Source: Borrelia sp. P9F1
GTDB taxonomy: Bacteria > Spirochaetota > Spirochaetia > Borreliales > Borreliaceae
Assembly (NCBI RefSeq): GCF_030436115.1
Contig: NZ_CP129413.1
Coordinates: forward strand, 1-36,508
Length of the DNA stretch: 36,508 nt
Direction: 5' to 3'
Shown here: piece after piece, positions 6,721-14,629 of the stretch
Numbering within the stretch: position 1 is the stretch's first letter
How the letters are laid out: each line of letters starts with the position of its first letter
Notes under the pieces: generated by a model
What the model was told of the DNA's origin: nothing
Databases searched by the model: none
What the model saw: only the letters and a program-made list of their open reading frames with translations
Made by a program: the position numbers and the translations under genes

Positions 6721-8273
6721 GATACCACCTCCTTGTTAATGTTAATACCTTGTCTAAATTTATCCAAAAACACACTCAAAGGCCTTGCACCTGAGTCCTT
6801 AAACCTGCCACTAGAATCAATCTCACGGAGATTGCCATACCCATCAGAGTAAACCCTTCTGCTTAAGAGCTCCTGTTGTTTGTACTTATTCCAATACTTA
6901 TCCATGAAGGTACCCCAAAAATTGTAAAAATCATTCGAATTGTCTGTGTTAGGGTTTAACATCCAAACCTTATGACTGTAAACCTGTGTAAATTGCTGTG
7001 TGTAGTACTCAGCTACATCATCTGTAGAATAATCACGAGCATAGATCAAGCTAGACTCAAGGTTACGCAAGGCGTTCCTGTGCGTTGCTACATTGTTACT
7101 CGAAAGCCATATTCTAGCAAGAGTATACTTATTGATTCTATAATTGTGCGCTAGATTGCACTCCATATGCTCCTCATAACTCCTTTTGTATGCTTCCTTG
7201 CGGGCAGGCGGCGCGGGGCAGCGTGGCGGCGCTTGTAAAGGTAGCCTATCCTGCCTATTGTCATTGTTCTTAAAGCTACTAGCTTTAAGATATATCTTCC
7301 CAACCGATTTGCTGATAAGCTCCACCTTTTTCTCATCGATAGTTTTTCTAATATCTTTCCTGTCTTTCTTCTCGTAAGAACTCTTCTTGTAAATCCCGAT
7401 GCACCCAAAAGCGGCACCTACTTTATTAGAACTAGGCTCTTTATTGTATTTTTTTAAAATCGTTTTCTTAGAATTCTTATTATTATTAAAGCTTACTATA
7501 CCTTTAGGTATAGGGGCGGCATTTTGTGGGGAGGCATTTGACAATATGTCATCTTCATACTGTTCAATTGTTTTAGAGGGCTCGCCGCTTGTTTCTGTTT
7601 TGTTCCCAACCACTTGTTCAGTTTTTATAAAGGGTTTTTTCAAGGGCGTGCAAAGCGTTTCTGTTTTGTTCCCAACGTCTTGTATCTCTTTGCTTACTGC
7701 TTGTGTTTCTTCTGATTCGATCTCAACAGCATCATTAAAGACTATGCTGTCGATTTTCTCTTCAAAAGAGCCCTTTATTCTCTTATCAGCAAAGTCATTA
7801 ATAAGTTTTTGTTCAAAATAGTTTTTAATTATCGTTTTGTAGTTTCTCCATAATTTCCAGTTGATGACATAAAATGCGAAGCTGCCATTTCCTTCACCTA
7901 AAGGTTGAATTACGGCTTTAATGAGACCTAAGTCCTTTAACACCTTAATATCACCTCTGAGTGTACGAGAAGAAGCAGGTTTGAGGCCGTCTTTGACAAG
8001 GCAGGCATTAACCATTCTATGAATGTCACCTGCTGAGTAGTGCTTAAGACTACCCGATTCGAAATATTGTGTATTATTCATCTCAATAGCCCAACAGATC
8101 GTACACCCCCGCCTAATTCGCATTTGTGTTCGAACCACTCGTGATTTTACGTAATCAATGGTGACTGATTTAACGAAGCTGGTAGCCTTTCTGCTCTTCT
8201 TAATAATTCTAGCAAGTAATGTCTCCTTAGCCTTTGTGGAGTTCTTGAAAAAGTAAGCGTTTTGGTATAACAT
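6717..8273 (-). CDS. Borrelia plasmid maintenance protein, PF57/62 type
   Basis: 518 aa, within the usual size range of this family, which is tied to autonomous replication of Borrelia plasmids. The N-terminal ~130 residues hold a basic region and a winged-helix-like segment (SAGDIHRMVNACLVKDGLKP ... SRTLRGDIKVLKDLGLI). A low-complexity polar linker follows (~170-330). The C-terminal part (YSTDDVAEYYTQQF, MDKYWNKYKQQE) is typical of the family. The ATG has AAAGG about 10 bases upstream. An oddity is a short G+C-rich patch at 7199-7235 coding QAPPRCPAPPARK. No ParA (PF32), PF49 or PF50 gene accompanies it, unlike most Borrelia replicons. Family assignment is by recall of family features. Confidence 0.75.
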   Translation of the reverse strand: MLYQNAYFFKNSTKAKETLLARIIKKSRKATSFVKSVTIDYVKSRVVRTQMRIRRGCTICWAIEMNNTQYFESGSLKHYSAGDIHRMVNACLVKDGLKPASSRTLRGDIKVLKDLGLIKAVIQPLGEGNGSFAFYVINWKLWRNYKTIIKNYFEQKLINDFADKRIKGSFEEKIDSIVFNDAVEIESEETQAVSKEIQDVGNKTETLCTPLKKPFIKTEQVVGNKTETSGEPSKTIEQYEDDILSNASPQNAAPIPKGIVSFNNNKNSKKTILKKYNKEPSSNKVGAAFGCIGIYKKSSYEKKDRKDIRKTIDEKKVELISKSVGKIYLKASSFKNNDNRQDRLPLQAPPRCPAPPARKEAYKRSYEEHMECNLAHNYRINKYTLARIWLSSNNVATHRNALRNLESSLIYARDYSTDDVAEYYTQQFTQVYSHKVWMLNPNTDNSNDFYNFWGTFMDKYWNKYKQQELLSRRVYSDGYGNLREIDSSGRFKDSGARPLSVFLDKFRQGININKEVVS

Positions 8274-8526
8274 TTCTAGTATCCTTTGGGGTATCTATAA
8301 GCTTTTCTTGATCGGGTGGCTTATGATACCTTCAGTTAATTTTTATGAATTAATTATAATTCAAATTTTTAAATTCTAAAAGAGAGCAGGTGTGGGCCTG
8401 CTTGATTTTTTTTATACTCTTTTTTAGAAGACTTAAAATATTCACTATCATAGCAAAAATATATATTAATATCATTAATAATGTCAACCAGCTGATTATG
8501 TAATATTTATAATAATTTGTATATTA
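8274..8526. other. Intergenic region between PF57-type gene and next gene
   Basis: AT-rich, no gene. It must contain the promoter of the divergent-side PF57 gene, but I see no convincing -35/-10 pair. Confidence 0.4.
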
Positions 8527-9042
8527 TTACATAATGTTAAGTAAATTATCAATTAAATCTTCTATTCTGCTTATATCTGCATCATTACTTGCGGAGTCAA
8601 ACTTCTTAAAAATTTTATCGTATTTACAAAATAGGCACTTTTTTTTCCTTATTCTTTCAAGTATCTCTATTTCGATTAGTTTCCTCTCTATTCTTTTTGC
8701 TCTTCTCTCTTTATTGCTTAAAAAGCCTTTTTTATTTTTTGCTTTCTGGGCTAGCAACCCTAATTCTAATAATTCAGGGTCAATATCATGTAGTATCTCC
8801 TCCTTTCTTTTCGCAATCTTTATCTTTATGCTTGGTAAATCTTGACTTTTTTTAAAGAATAAGTATTGAATAAATTCTTCGGCAATATAGTCTGGTATTC
8901 CAACTCTTATACATGCGTCTATTTCTATAAATGTCTTAGAGATAAAGCTTTTACTGTAGTTTAGCCCATAAATAGACTCAAAGATATTTTTTATTTCACT
9001 ACAAGTAAATAATATAATTTTGTGATTATTTGTGATTAACAT
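8527..9042 (-). CDS. Putative DNA-binding protein of the inverted module
   Basis: 171 aa from the ATG at 9042; the frame extends upstream to 9123, but the ribosome site AAAGGA and the homologue at 36058 support 9042. The N-terminal half has a helix-turn-helix-like look (CSEIKNIFESIYGLNYSKSF then ISKTF). The middle is highly basic (NKERRAKRIERKLIEIE), and a CLFC pair lies near the C-terminus followed by an acidic helix. It is homologous to the protein at 36058-36468 (KLNEVKNILEEIYKLPYSES), which keeps the CxxC but lacks the tail. Both sit at the outer edge of the inverted module. Likely a plasmid or phage regulator; function not established. Confidence 0.65.
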   Translation of the reverse strand: MLITNNHKIILFTCSEIKNIFESIYGLNYSKSFISKTFIEIDACIRVGIPDYIAEEFIQYLFFKKSQDLPSIKIKIAKRKEEILHDIDPELLELGLLAQKAKNKKGFLSNKERRAKRIERKLIEIEILERIRKKKCLFCKYDKIFKKFDSASNDADISRIEDLIDNLLNIM

Positions 9043-9194
9043 ATTGTTACCGTCCTTTCTACTAAATGTTTCTTTTATTATATTGATATTTGAAATGTAA
9101 TGTTTTTTAAGTAAAATCAGCATTACAGATTTTTTGTTGACTAAAAGTTATTATTTGTATAGTATAAATTAAGCCTTTTTACTAAATATATGAT

Positions 9195-9442
9195 CATACC
9201 TTATTTCTCGATAATAAGATTTAAGCGTCTTGGTTGTTTTATTGAGGAGAGGAGCATGCGTTTTGTTGCTAGAGTATGAAGTCGATGTAAGAATTGTTTA
9301 CAAAAGCCTATTGCAGACTTAAGAACAATGATAACGATTGTATGACAAATGAGAATGATAATCTCTGAGTAGACTTGAGCAATCAAAATAGTTCTTAATT
9401 ATCGTTTTGTGGTGTAGCCATAATTTCCAGTTAATAACATAG
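9195..9442. repeat. Left copy of a ~245-bp inverted repeat (partner at 35635-35880)
   Basis: The reverse complement of this stretch matches 35635-35880 closely, for example GAGGAGAGGAGCATGCG here against CGCATGCTCCTCTCCTC there. The ORFs it contains are short and not conserved as protein. It separates the HTH-like gene from the holin-like gene pair in both copies of the module. Confidence 0.8.
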
Positions 9443-9545
9443 AAAGCAAAGCCACCATTAGCTTGACAAAGAGGTCATTCTGTGTTACAACCGCGAGATC
9501 AATCATTATTACAGAGCTAGTTTAAAGCCGTAATCGTTCATAACA
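9389..9545 (-). pseudogene. Degraded fragment of a second PF57-type plasmid maintenance gene
   Basis: This stretch parallels 7805-7960 inside the intact PF57-type gene: shared AATTATCGTTTTGT, then CCATAATTTCCAGTT at the same spacing. It has many changes and no open frame. A shorter piece recurs inverted at 35640-35690. Confidence 0.65.
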
Positions 9546-9562
9546 GTAGACCTATTTGAGCA

Positions 9563-9915
9563 TTGGAATACGCTAAGAGCAGAGATGATATTAAGGATTT
9601 TGCGGAGCAGGTGTCCTACATACGGACATATTTAGGGTTTAATCCTGATCTGAGTAAAAATGGCAATGGACTTATTGGAAGAGTAGAGAGATCTAGAGAA
9701 GAAATTGATGATTTAAGAAAACTTTTAATATCAAAATGGATAGGCAAGAGAGGATGACCCATGCCTACTACAGTAAGCTATTTAAAGAAATAGAGGCAAT
9801 TAAGAAAACAAACATTTCGCTTAACACATTTAATAATATCGGAACATTCATTGTAAAGGTCTCAGCTGTTGCTACTGCTCTTTTTGGATTACTTAAGCTT
9901 TTGGGGTGGTTGTAA
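9563..9915 (+). pseudogene. Broken copy of the 127-aa phage lysis-module-like membrane protein
   Basis: The first frame encodes EQVSYIRTYLGFNPDLSKNG and stops at 9757. The second half continues in another frame from about 9736 (TNISLNTFNNIGTFIVKVSA) to a C-terminal hydrophobic end LLKLLGWL at 9915. The intact homologue at 35140-35523 shows that a ~30-codon segment has been lost as well. The family has a helical N-terminus and one C-terminal membrane segment, reminiscent of XhlA-type phage lysis proteins; that comparison is structural only. Confidence 0.75.
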
Positions 9916-10191
9916 GTGCAGTCCTGGGATAGAAGTCATGAAAATCATACAAATCAGAAGAAATCACAAACGAAGATAATAGCTGCGCATGGGATCATAC
10001 TCGCATATTTATGCGTGAGCTTTGCCATCGTGATATCTATAGTTGCGTTGATTATCTGTGGTGAGGTACCACAGATAACTTCTGTGGCGCTTGCAAGTGG
10101 AGTTGGGTTTTTTGGTGCAGGCATTGGATGTAAGGCAAGCAAAGAATTTGTTACAAGAATGAGAGGTAGGGAGGCTGGAGAAGATGTCTAG
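9916..10191 (+). CDS. Small two-helix membrane protein, holin-like
   Basis: 91 aa, GTG start immediately after the TAA of the upstream pseudogene (translational coupling). The polar N-terminus (~25 residues) is followed by two hydrophobic segments (about 27-50 and 56-75) separated by a short loop, then a basic tail (KEFVTRMRGREAGED). Two membrane helices, small size and charged tail are holin features. The partner at 34798-35136 has the same plan (GFFGAGIG motif in both) and the same upstream neighbour. Holin activity is inference; the pair is phage-associated in Borrelia plasmids as far as I recall. The stop overlaps the next ATG (10184). Confidence 0.6.
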   Translation: MQSWDRSHENHTNQKKSQTKIIAAHGIILAYLCVSFAIVISIVALIICGEVPQITSVALASGVGFFGAGIGCKASKEFVTRMRGREAGEDV

Positions 10192-10540
10192 AGAATTAAG
10201 GCAGGCTTGGGGATTTGATAATGAGTGTTTGGGTAGTCTAGATATATTTCTAGCATTAAAACAGGGATGTAGTGGTGGATTTTATCTTAAGGACGAGCAG
10301 AATCAGGAGACAGATAATCGTTCCCTGGGTGGTATGGCCATACTGGGCAGTGACATTCCAGCAGTAGATATAGCTAGGGTATCTGAGAAGAATCTAGTTA
10401 AGAGACTTAAGAGGAAATTCGTGCCCAGTGACAGCTATTTAAACGAAGGAGTATTCCTTAGCAAGGATAGGGTTAATATCTTATTTCATTCAAGACTTAA
10501 GAAATTTTTAAGTTTAAACATAAATACAAAAGGAGGATTT
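10184..10540 (+). pseudogene. Phage-like gene fragment running into the next gene
   Basis: The ATG at 10184 has GGAG upstream and overlaps the holin-like gene. It codes MSRELRQAWGFDNECLGSLD and on to about KKFLSLN, then runs without a stop through the next gene's ribosome site (AAAGGAGG at ~10529) into its ATG at 10541. The natural stop is therefore probably lost to a small indel, and the protein is likely a truncated remnant of a larger structural gene. No family recognised. Confidence 0.5.
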
Positions 10541-10993
10541 ATGAGTGAGGAGAATAGAGAAGGGAAGCAGGCTGTGCAGAATGCATAGCAAATTGAGAAC
10601 CAATATTGTGCGCAGTTTGCAGAGCGGATAGGAGACAAGATAGCAGATGCCCTGGGTAGCATCATAGAAGCTATTGCAGATAAAGTAACGGGTGCTGAAG
10701 ATGCTAGTGCGGATAAGGTCATAGACAGAGCCAGTTTAGCTTATATTGAGAAGTTAACTAATCGTATGGAAACTTTTAATCAAAATTTCGCTAGGCTATC
10801 GCGGCGGGAATCAAAGAGGGATGTTGTAGCTGATTACATTACTTCTTACAAAGATCTTATTGCAAAAATTAAATTACACCAGAAGCAAAATGGATTCGTA
10901 AGCTTTACAGAAGCTGAGGATGATTTTACGAGTAAGAATAAAGACAGAATTAGAATAGAGGACAAGATAGAGGAGATAGAAGAGAGTGTCTAG
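10541..10993 (+). pseudogene. Scaffold-like acidic coiled-coil protein interrupted by a TAG codon
   Basis: Strong ribosome site (AAAGGAGG) and ATG at 10541. After 15 codons (MSEENREGKQAVQNA) there is an in-frame TAG at 10586-10588, then the same frame is open to 10993 (QIENQYCAQFAERIGDKIAD ... KIEEIEESV). Without the stop the protein would be ~150 aa, helical and acidic. It lies directly upstream of, and overlaps, a capsid-like gene, which is the usual place of a phage scaffold protein. Re-initiation at the ATG at 10766 could still give a C-terminal piece. Confidence 0.65.
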
Positions 10994-11933
10994 TAAGAAT
11001 AATTTTAGTATTAGTTTTAATAACCCGCTTTATAGGGAAAGATTGATAGCGGATAAGTATTTTGATAATCCTTATCTTGATGTAATAGAGGGGCTTTTTT
11101 TAAAAACTCCTGTTAACCAGAAGGGAGGTACCCTTGCCTTGTATGCTATGCAGGATAAGCAGGATAGTAGTGAGCTTGCATCATTCTCATCAGATCCTAA
11201 GCAATTAAAAGACGGTTTGGCTAAAGGCACCTTTTTGCTTACAGGATACAGTCTTGAGCGGTCTTTTGGTGATATTGATTATAGAGATGAGGAGGCCATA
11301 AAGCAAGCTGAGAAGATAGTTATGCAAAATTTAGCTGAGGTGGTACATCGTGATTATCTTCTTAAGGGTATGAATGAGGTACATACAAAATCAACTCCCG
11401 TTGAGCTTAAGACAACAGATGACTTTATTAGCAAACTTAAAGAGGCCAGATCCAAGATGAGCTTGCAACCTAACAGAATAGCAATGACTGCTAAGACCGC
11501 TGGTGCGCTTATTGCATCTGATAAGGGAATTCAGAAGCGAATGGAGATTTACAGGATCCCTGAATTTGATGAGGCAGCTCTTTTAAAAGTAGCATTAGGA
11601 ATAGAGCCATTTATTTTTCAGTTGCCTGAGGATAGTACTTATGATGGATACATATACTTACTGCATTACGCACGAAGTACTGATGTTTACTCAAAGAGTG
11701 TAGGACTGAGGAATTTCCTCTACGATGGAACTAAATCGGGTAGTTATGAGAGGGCAAGATTTTGTAACGGGCAGTTTGCTAGAAGGTACTACCAAGAGAG
11801 GGGTGGGATTAATGGACAGCACTATGCACAATTTAGTCTTATTGGACAACTGAAGGTAGAAAATCCTAATTTAATCTCAGTGCTCAAACTAACTGACGCT
11901 AAGACCCTACCTAAGAATTATCCATTATCTTAA
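10986..11933 (+). CDS. Phage capsid-like protein (DUF228-type of Borrelia plasmids)
   Basis: 315 aa; GTG start overlapping the upstream stop, with GGAG about 10 bases before. The protein is uninterrupted: N-terminal SFNNPLYRERLIADKYFDNP, then a region resembling major capsid folds (RIAMTAKTAGALIASDKGIQ ... IYRIPEFDEAALLKVALGIE), and a basic Tyr/Arg-rich segment near residue 260 (RFCNGQFARRYYQERGG). From memory this resembles the DUF228 proteins of cp32, lp54 and lp28-2 prophage-like regions. The scaffold-like gene before it supports a capsid role, but no function is proven. It is the only long intact gene in this prophage-like block. Confidence 0.65.
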   Translation: MSSKNNFSISFNNPLYRERLIADKYFDNPYLDVIEGLFLKTPVNQKGGTLALYAMQDKQDSSELASFSSDPKQLKDGLAKGTFLLTGYSLERSFGDIDYRDEEAIKQAEKIVMQNLAEVVHRDYLLKGMNEVHTKSTPVELKTTDDFISKLKEARSKMSLQPNRIAMTAKTAGALIASDKGIQKRMEIYRIPEFDEAALLKVALGIEPFIFQLPEDSTYDGYIYLLHYARSTDVYSKSVGLRNFLYDGTKSGSYERARFCNGQFARRYYQERGGINGQHYAQFSLIGQLKVENPNLISVLKLTDAKTLPKNYPLS

Positions 11934-12003
11934 GATTAGTGGTAATGGTTTAGGGTTAAAGTTTCAAGTTAGTGGAGAAGATTTTAGGTTAAAGGGTTAA
12001 GGT

Positions 12004-12375
12004 ATGAAGTTTAGCAGTGGGGTAGCACCCACAAGTCAAGATTTTAATAAGTATCAAGAGTATTTCAAAGAAACATTGGTTAGCCATATGGTGAGTCTTT
12101 AAGTACTGCCGAGGCGAGATTTAGGCTAGAGGCTAGACATATTCCAACACTTAAGATCGAAGGCTCTACTAATAGCGCAGGATTGTACACTCATGAATTT
12201 GTTTACTACGATAAATACAAAAATGCGAATTCCAAGTATCGATCTATAGACTATTATTCCGCTTATGTTTGATAGCGGTGATTATATGCTTTGCATTCTT
12301 CAAGGCAGCGCTAAGTTTAATATCAGCGATCTTGTAACGGTCGCTGATATTTTCGCATCATATGAGTTTTTATGA
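12004..12375 (+). pseudogene. Frameshifted phage-like gene
   Basis: The frame starts at 12004 (MKFSSGVAPTSQDFNKYQEY), shifts near 12090 and continues YGESLSTAEARFRLEARHIP ... YKNANSKYRSIDYYSAYV. It shifts again near 12270 to DSGDYMLCILQGSAKFNISD ... ASYEFL and stops at 12375. Three consecutive coherent frames show a decayed gene of about 120 codons directly downstream of the capsid-like gene. Family unknown. Confidence 0.7.
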
Positions 12376-12842
12376 GTTTTTAGTTTGTGCAGGCAGAAGG
12401 TAGCTTATCTACTGCTGCACTTCCAGGGGTCTGTCTGGGTTAAGGCAGATAGCTTTTGATAAATCCTTTAAGGCAAACAGTAGCCTTAAGACTATTGGAT
12501 GCCATAAGCATTAAGCTACAGTTAGAGATCAAGATAGACAAGCTAGAGACTAATATATGTACAGCAAGAAGCGATCCCATAATTGAGATTAAAGAGATAG
12601 GAAAGCGACTAAGAGTGATATTAGGACAGTAATATATCTGATTTATTCGACAGTAGGAGTAGGCGTACCCGCATCGGTTATGTTTCTTACGTATTTAAAG
12701 ATAAATTTGGGGATATGTTGGTATATAAGTGAAGGTATTGTTGTTTAATTGTAAAGAATTGAAGCATAGGGGTTCATTAGCATACATGCTCAAGATTGTC
12801 TATTATCTGGCTAATAGTATAATGCCACGATTGAAGTAATAT

Positions 12843-12932
12843 GTGTTTATTTTATTCGCTTCATTCTATGCTATTTTCCTGTTTTTAGTTAACTGTTACA
12901 ACCAACAGCAAAACGAACAAACTATAGGATAG
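12843..12932 (+). pseudogene. Lipoprotein signal-peptide remnant (29 aa)
   Basis: GTG-initiated frame MFILFASFYAIFLFLVNC then YNQQQNEQTIG and stop. The hydrophobic run and LVNC lipobox are typical of a Borrelia lipoprotein leader such as the Mlp family, but the mature part is only 11 residues. No clear ribosome site. Probably the 5' remnant of a surface lipoprotein gene. Confidence 0.4.
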
Positions 12933-13233
12933 AGAATAAAATGATTGATTTAAGGATTATGTTATGCTTCCTTGTTACCATTCCATTTTCTTAAATAAGG
13001 GAGAGATAATCGAAGCAATGTTATAATACACCATTGCGTTAGTGGATAAGGATATGCTTATAGCTAATTCTCATTAAAAGCAAAAGCTATCTTTGACTTA
13101 AATTTTTTTTGTTTAATGAGCACGATGGCTACGGCTTAGAAGGTCGTAATAGTTTTATACTAGCGAGATTTACTTATTGCAAGAGAGCTTTGTTATGCCT
13201 AAAAGAGATACTAGAGAATAAAATATAAGTACT

Positions 13234-13378
13234 AATAATTTGGTCAATAAATTTATTGATGAAACAAAATCCCTTGATAAATATTTGCATATAAATATAA
13301 TCGGTGAATAGAAATACAGGTTTAGATATCAATGGATATGCAGAAGCATTCTTGCAAAATATTAGGCCTAATATTTAA
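13234..13378 (+). pseudogene. Remnant of the N-terminus of a ResT-like telomere resolvase gene
   Basis: The frame VNKFIDETKSLDKYLHINII stops, and the sense then continues in another frame as DINGYAEAFLQNIRPN. This parallels residues ~14-57 of the intact resolvase at 31661-33235 (NFTENLIKEIRSLDAYLHNG ... KLNGRAKAFLNLLKG). It is on the opposite strand to the intact gene and too divergent to be a recent copy. Confidence 0.65.
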
Positions 13379-13553
13379 TTCTCGATGTGTACATTGCTCT
13401 GTAGCAGGAGGCAGTATAAAAGAAATAGATCAAAGACACACTGTCCTATATTATTTATTGTGAATATCATCAACAAATAATTAATATAGATTCCACGGGA
13501 GCCAAGACTAACTAATTATAGTCTAAATAAGAGATAATAATTGAAAATAAAAG

Positions 13554-13577
13554 CCACTCTATTGTCTTTTAGAGTGG
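13554..13577 (-). terminator. Intrinsic terminator of the repeat-containing lipoprotein gene
   Basis: Stem CCACTCTA / TAGAGTGG with an 8-base loop, followed on the minus strand by a T-rich run. It lies 46 bp after the stop at 13623. Confidence 0.75.
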
Positions 13578-13622
13578 TTTATTGTTTATTACTTTTTCCA
13601 ATTCTACAAGGAATAAGAGTCA

Positions 13623-14228
13623 TTACTTGTTTGGAATATATGCAGACATACTTTGAACTAAATTGTACTTTTCGATGAGAAGAGTATTGTAAAATGTTCT
13701 TAGAGCCTCAATTCTTGAATCAATTGATGAAGAATCGTTTGTACTCTCTGGTAAATCGTTTTTTGTGTTATCTAAGGTGGTCTTTATTGTTGCATCTATT
13801 TTTGTGACACTTGGTGCTTTATCTACTTCCTTCAGTTTTGCTATAATATCGAGTGAAACTGCTAGTTCGTGAACGGTCTTGCGAAGTTTGTTTGCAGTCT
13901 TAACCTTTTCTTGAGTGGTAATGCCAGTGTTCTTTGCTGCTTTTACATCTTGTATTATTTTTTGGCTTAGTTCATTTACTCTCTTGTCCATTAAGTCAAG
14001 TTGGGGTTTAATATTTGGAGTATTGCTTACATCTTTATAATCATTTGTAATGGCACCCTCACTAGACTTGGATGCAACCGGTGTTTCAGCATCAGGGCTT
14101 TCTTCACTCTCACTAGACTTGGATGCAACCGGTGTTTCAGCATCAGGGCTTTCTCCTTCCTCAGATAGGCCAGATTGGTTGCAAGACAACACTAATATAA
14201 ATAGTAAAAATATAATCATTCTAATCAT
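13623..14228 (-). CDS. Surface lipoprotein with a tandem 17-residue repeat
   Basis: 201 aa; strong ribosome site AGGAGG, 5 bases before ATG. Signal peptide MIRMIIFLLFILVLSC with lipobox LVLSC, so lipidation at Cys16. The acidic linker has two exact copies of ESPDAETPVASKSSE. Residues ~65-200 are helical (MDKRVNELSQKIIQDVKAAK ... TFYNTLLIEKYNL), as in many Borrelia outer-surface lipoproteins. The promoter is not obvious; a terminator lies downstream. Likely exposed on the cell surface. I do not recognise the family. Confidence 0.75.
   Translation of the reverse strand: MIRMIIFLLFILVLSCNQSGLSEEGESPDAETPVASKSSESEESPDAETPVASKSSEGAITNDYKDVSNTPNIKPQLDLMDKRVNELSQKIIQDVKAAKNTGITTQEKVKTANKLRKTVHELAVSLDIIAKLKEVDKAPSVTKIDATIKTTLDNTKNDLPESTNDSSSIDSRIEALRTFYNTLLIEKYNLVQSMSAYIPNK
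14058..14159. repeat. Two tandem 51-bp copies inside the lipoprotein gene
   Basis: Units begin at 14058 and 14109 and share a long identical core (for example GATGCAACCGGTGTTTCAGC). 51 bp is 17 codons, so gain or loss of a copy keeps the frame. Confidence 0.85.
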
Positions 14229-14232
14229 TTAA

Positions 14233-14629
14233 TCCTCCTAATTTAGAATCATTATAATATAATTATGTTTTTGTAACTATTACTAAATGTTTGAATTTTT
14301 AGAAGGCATATTTTGTTTTGGAAACAATAAAACTTATTAGTGAGATTATTAACGTTTGTATTCATATCCTTAACACTTCTTTGTCTCTAAATTTAAAGGA
14401 CTCATTTTTACATAACAGAACTTATGCTCTTTACAAGGAATTTGTGGTTAGATATGCCTTCCATGATAAACTTTGCTGTACTGGGTTGTATCATAACCGT
14501 AACAAAGAGACCTAAGGGTATATTCACGATCATGGGGTCAAGAATTTTTTTGTTCTAAACGAGATAACAAAAAGGAAGCTACCCTCTAGGAAAGCTCGCT
14601 TTTGTTTCTCTTTCTTTTAATAGTTGAGG
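14233..14629. other. Gap between lipoprotein genes
   Basis: A 65-codon plus-strand frame (14318-14515) has no ribosome site and no recognisable features, so I do not call it. Otherwise nothing seen. Confidence 0.4.

Larger units (their letters stand above)
12376..13553. other. Gene graveyard with short remnants
   Basis: No intact gene of normal size. Besides the remnants listed separately (12843, 13234), 12767-12835 matches part of 31500-31620, the small gene beside the resolvase. The stretch 12500-12720 shows broken helical and hydrophobic coding pieces in several frames. The rest shows nothing I can assign. Confidence 0.5.

Noticed and set aside
7199-7235. G+C-rich patch as foreign insertion
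   Set aside because: It stays in frame within the PF57-type gene's variable linker and encodes a Pro/Ala stretch; no flanking repeats mark an insertion.
9201-9386. 61-codon minus-strand frame with hydrophobic residues
   Set aside because: It lies inside the inverted repeat. The copy at 35.7 kb does not keep the same protein, and there is no ribosome site.
14318-14515. 65-codon plus-strand frame
   Set aside because: No ribosome site, no recognisable features and no homologue in the window; probably chance or very old remnant.
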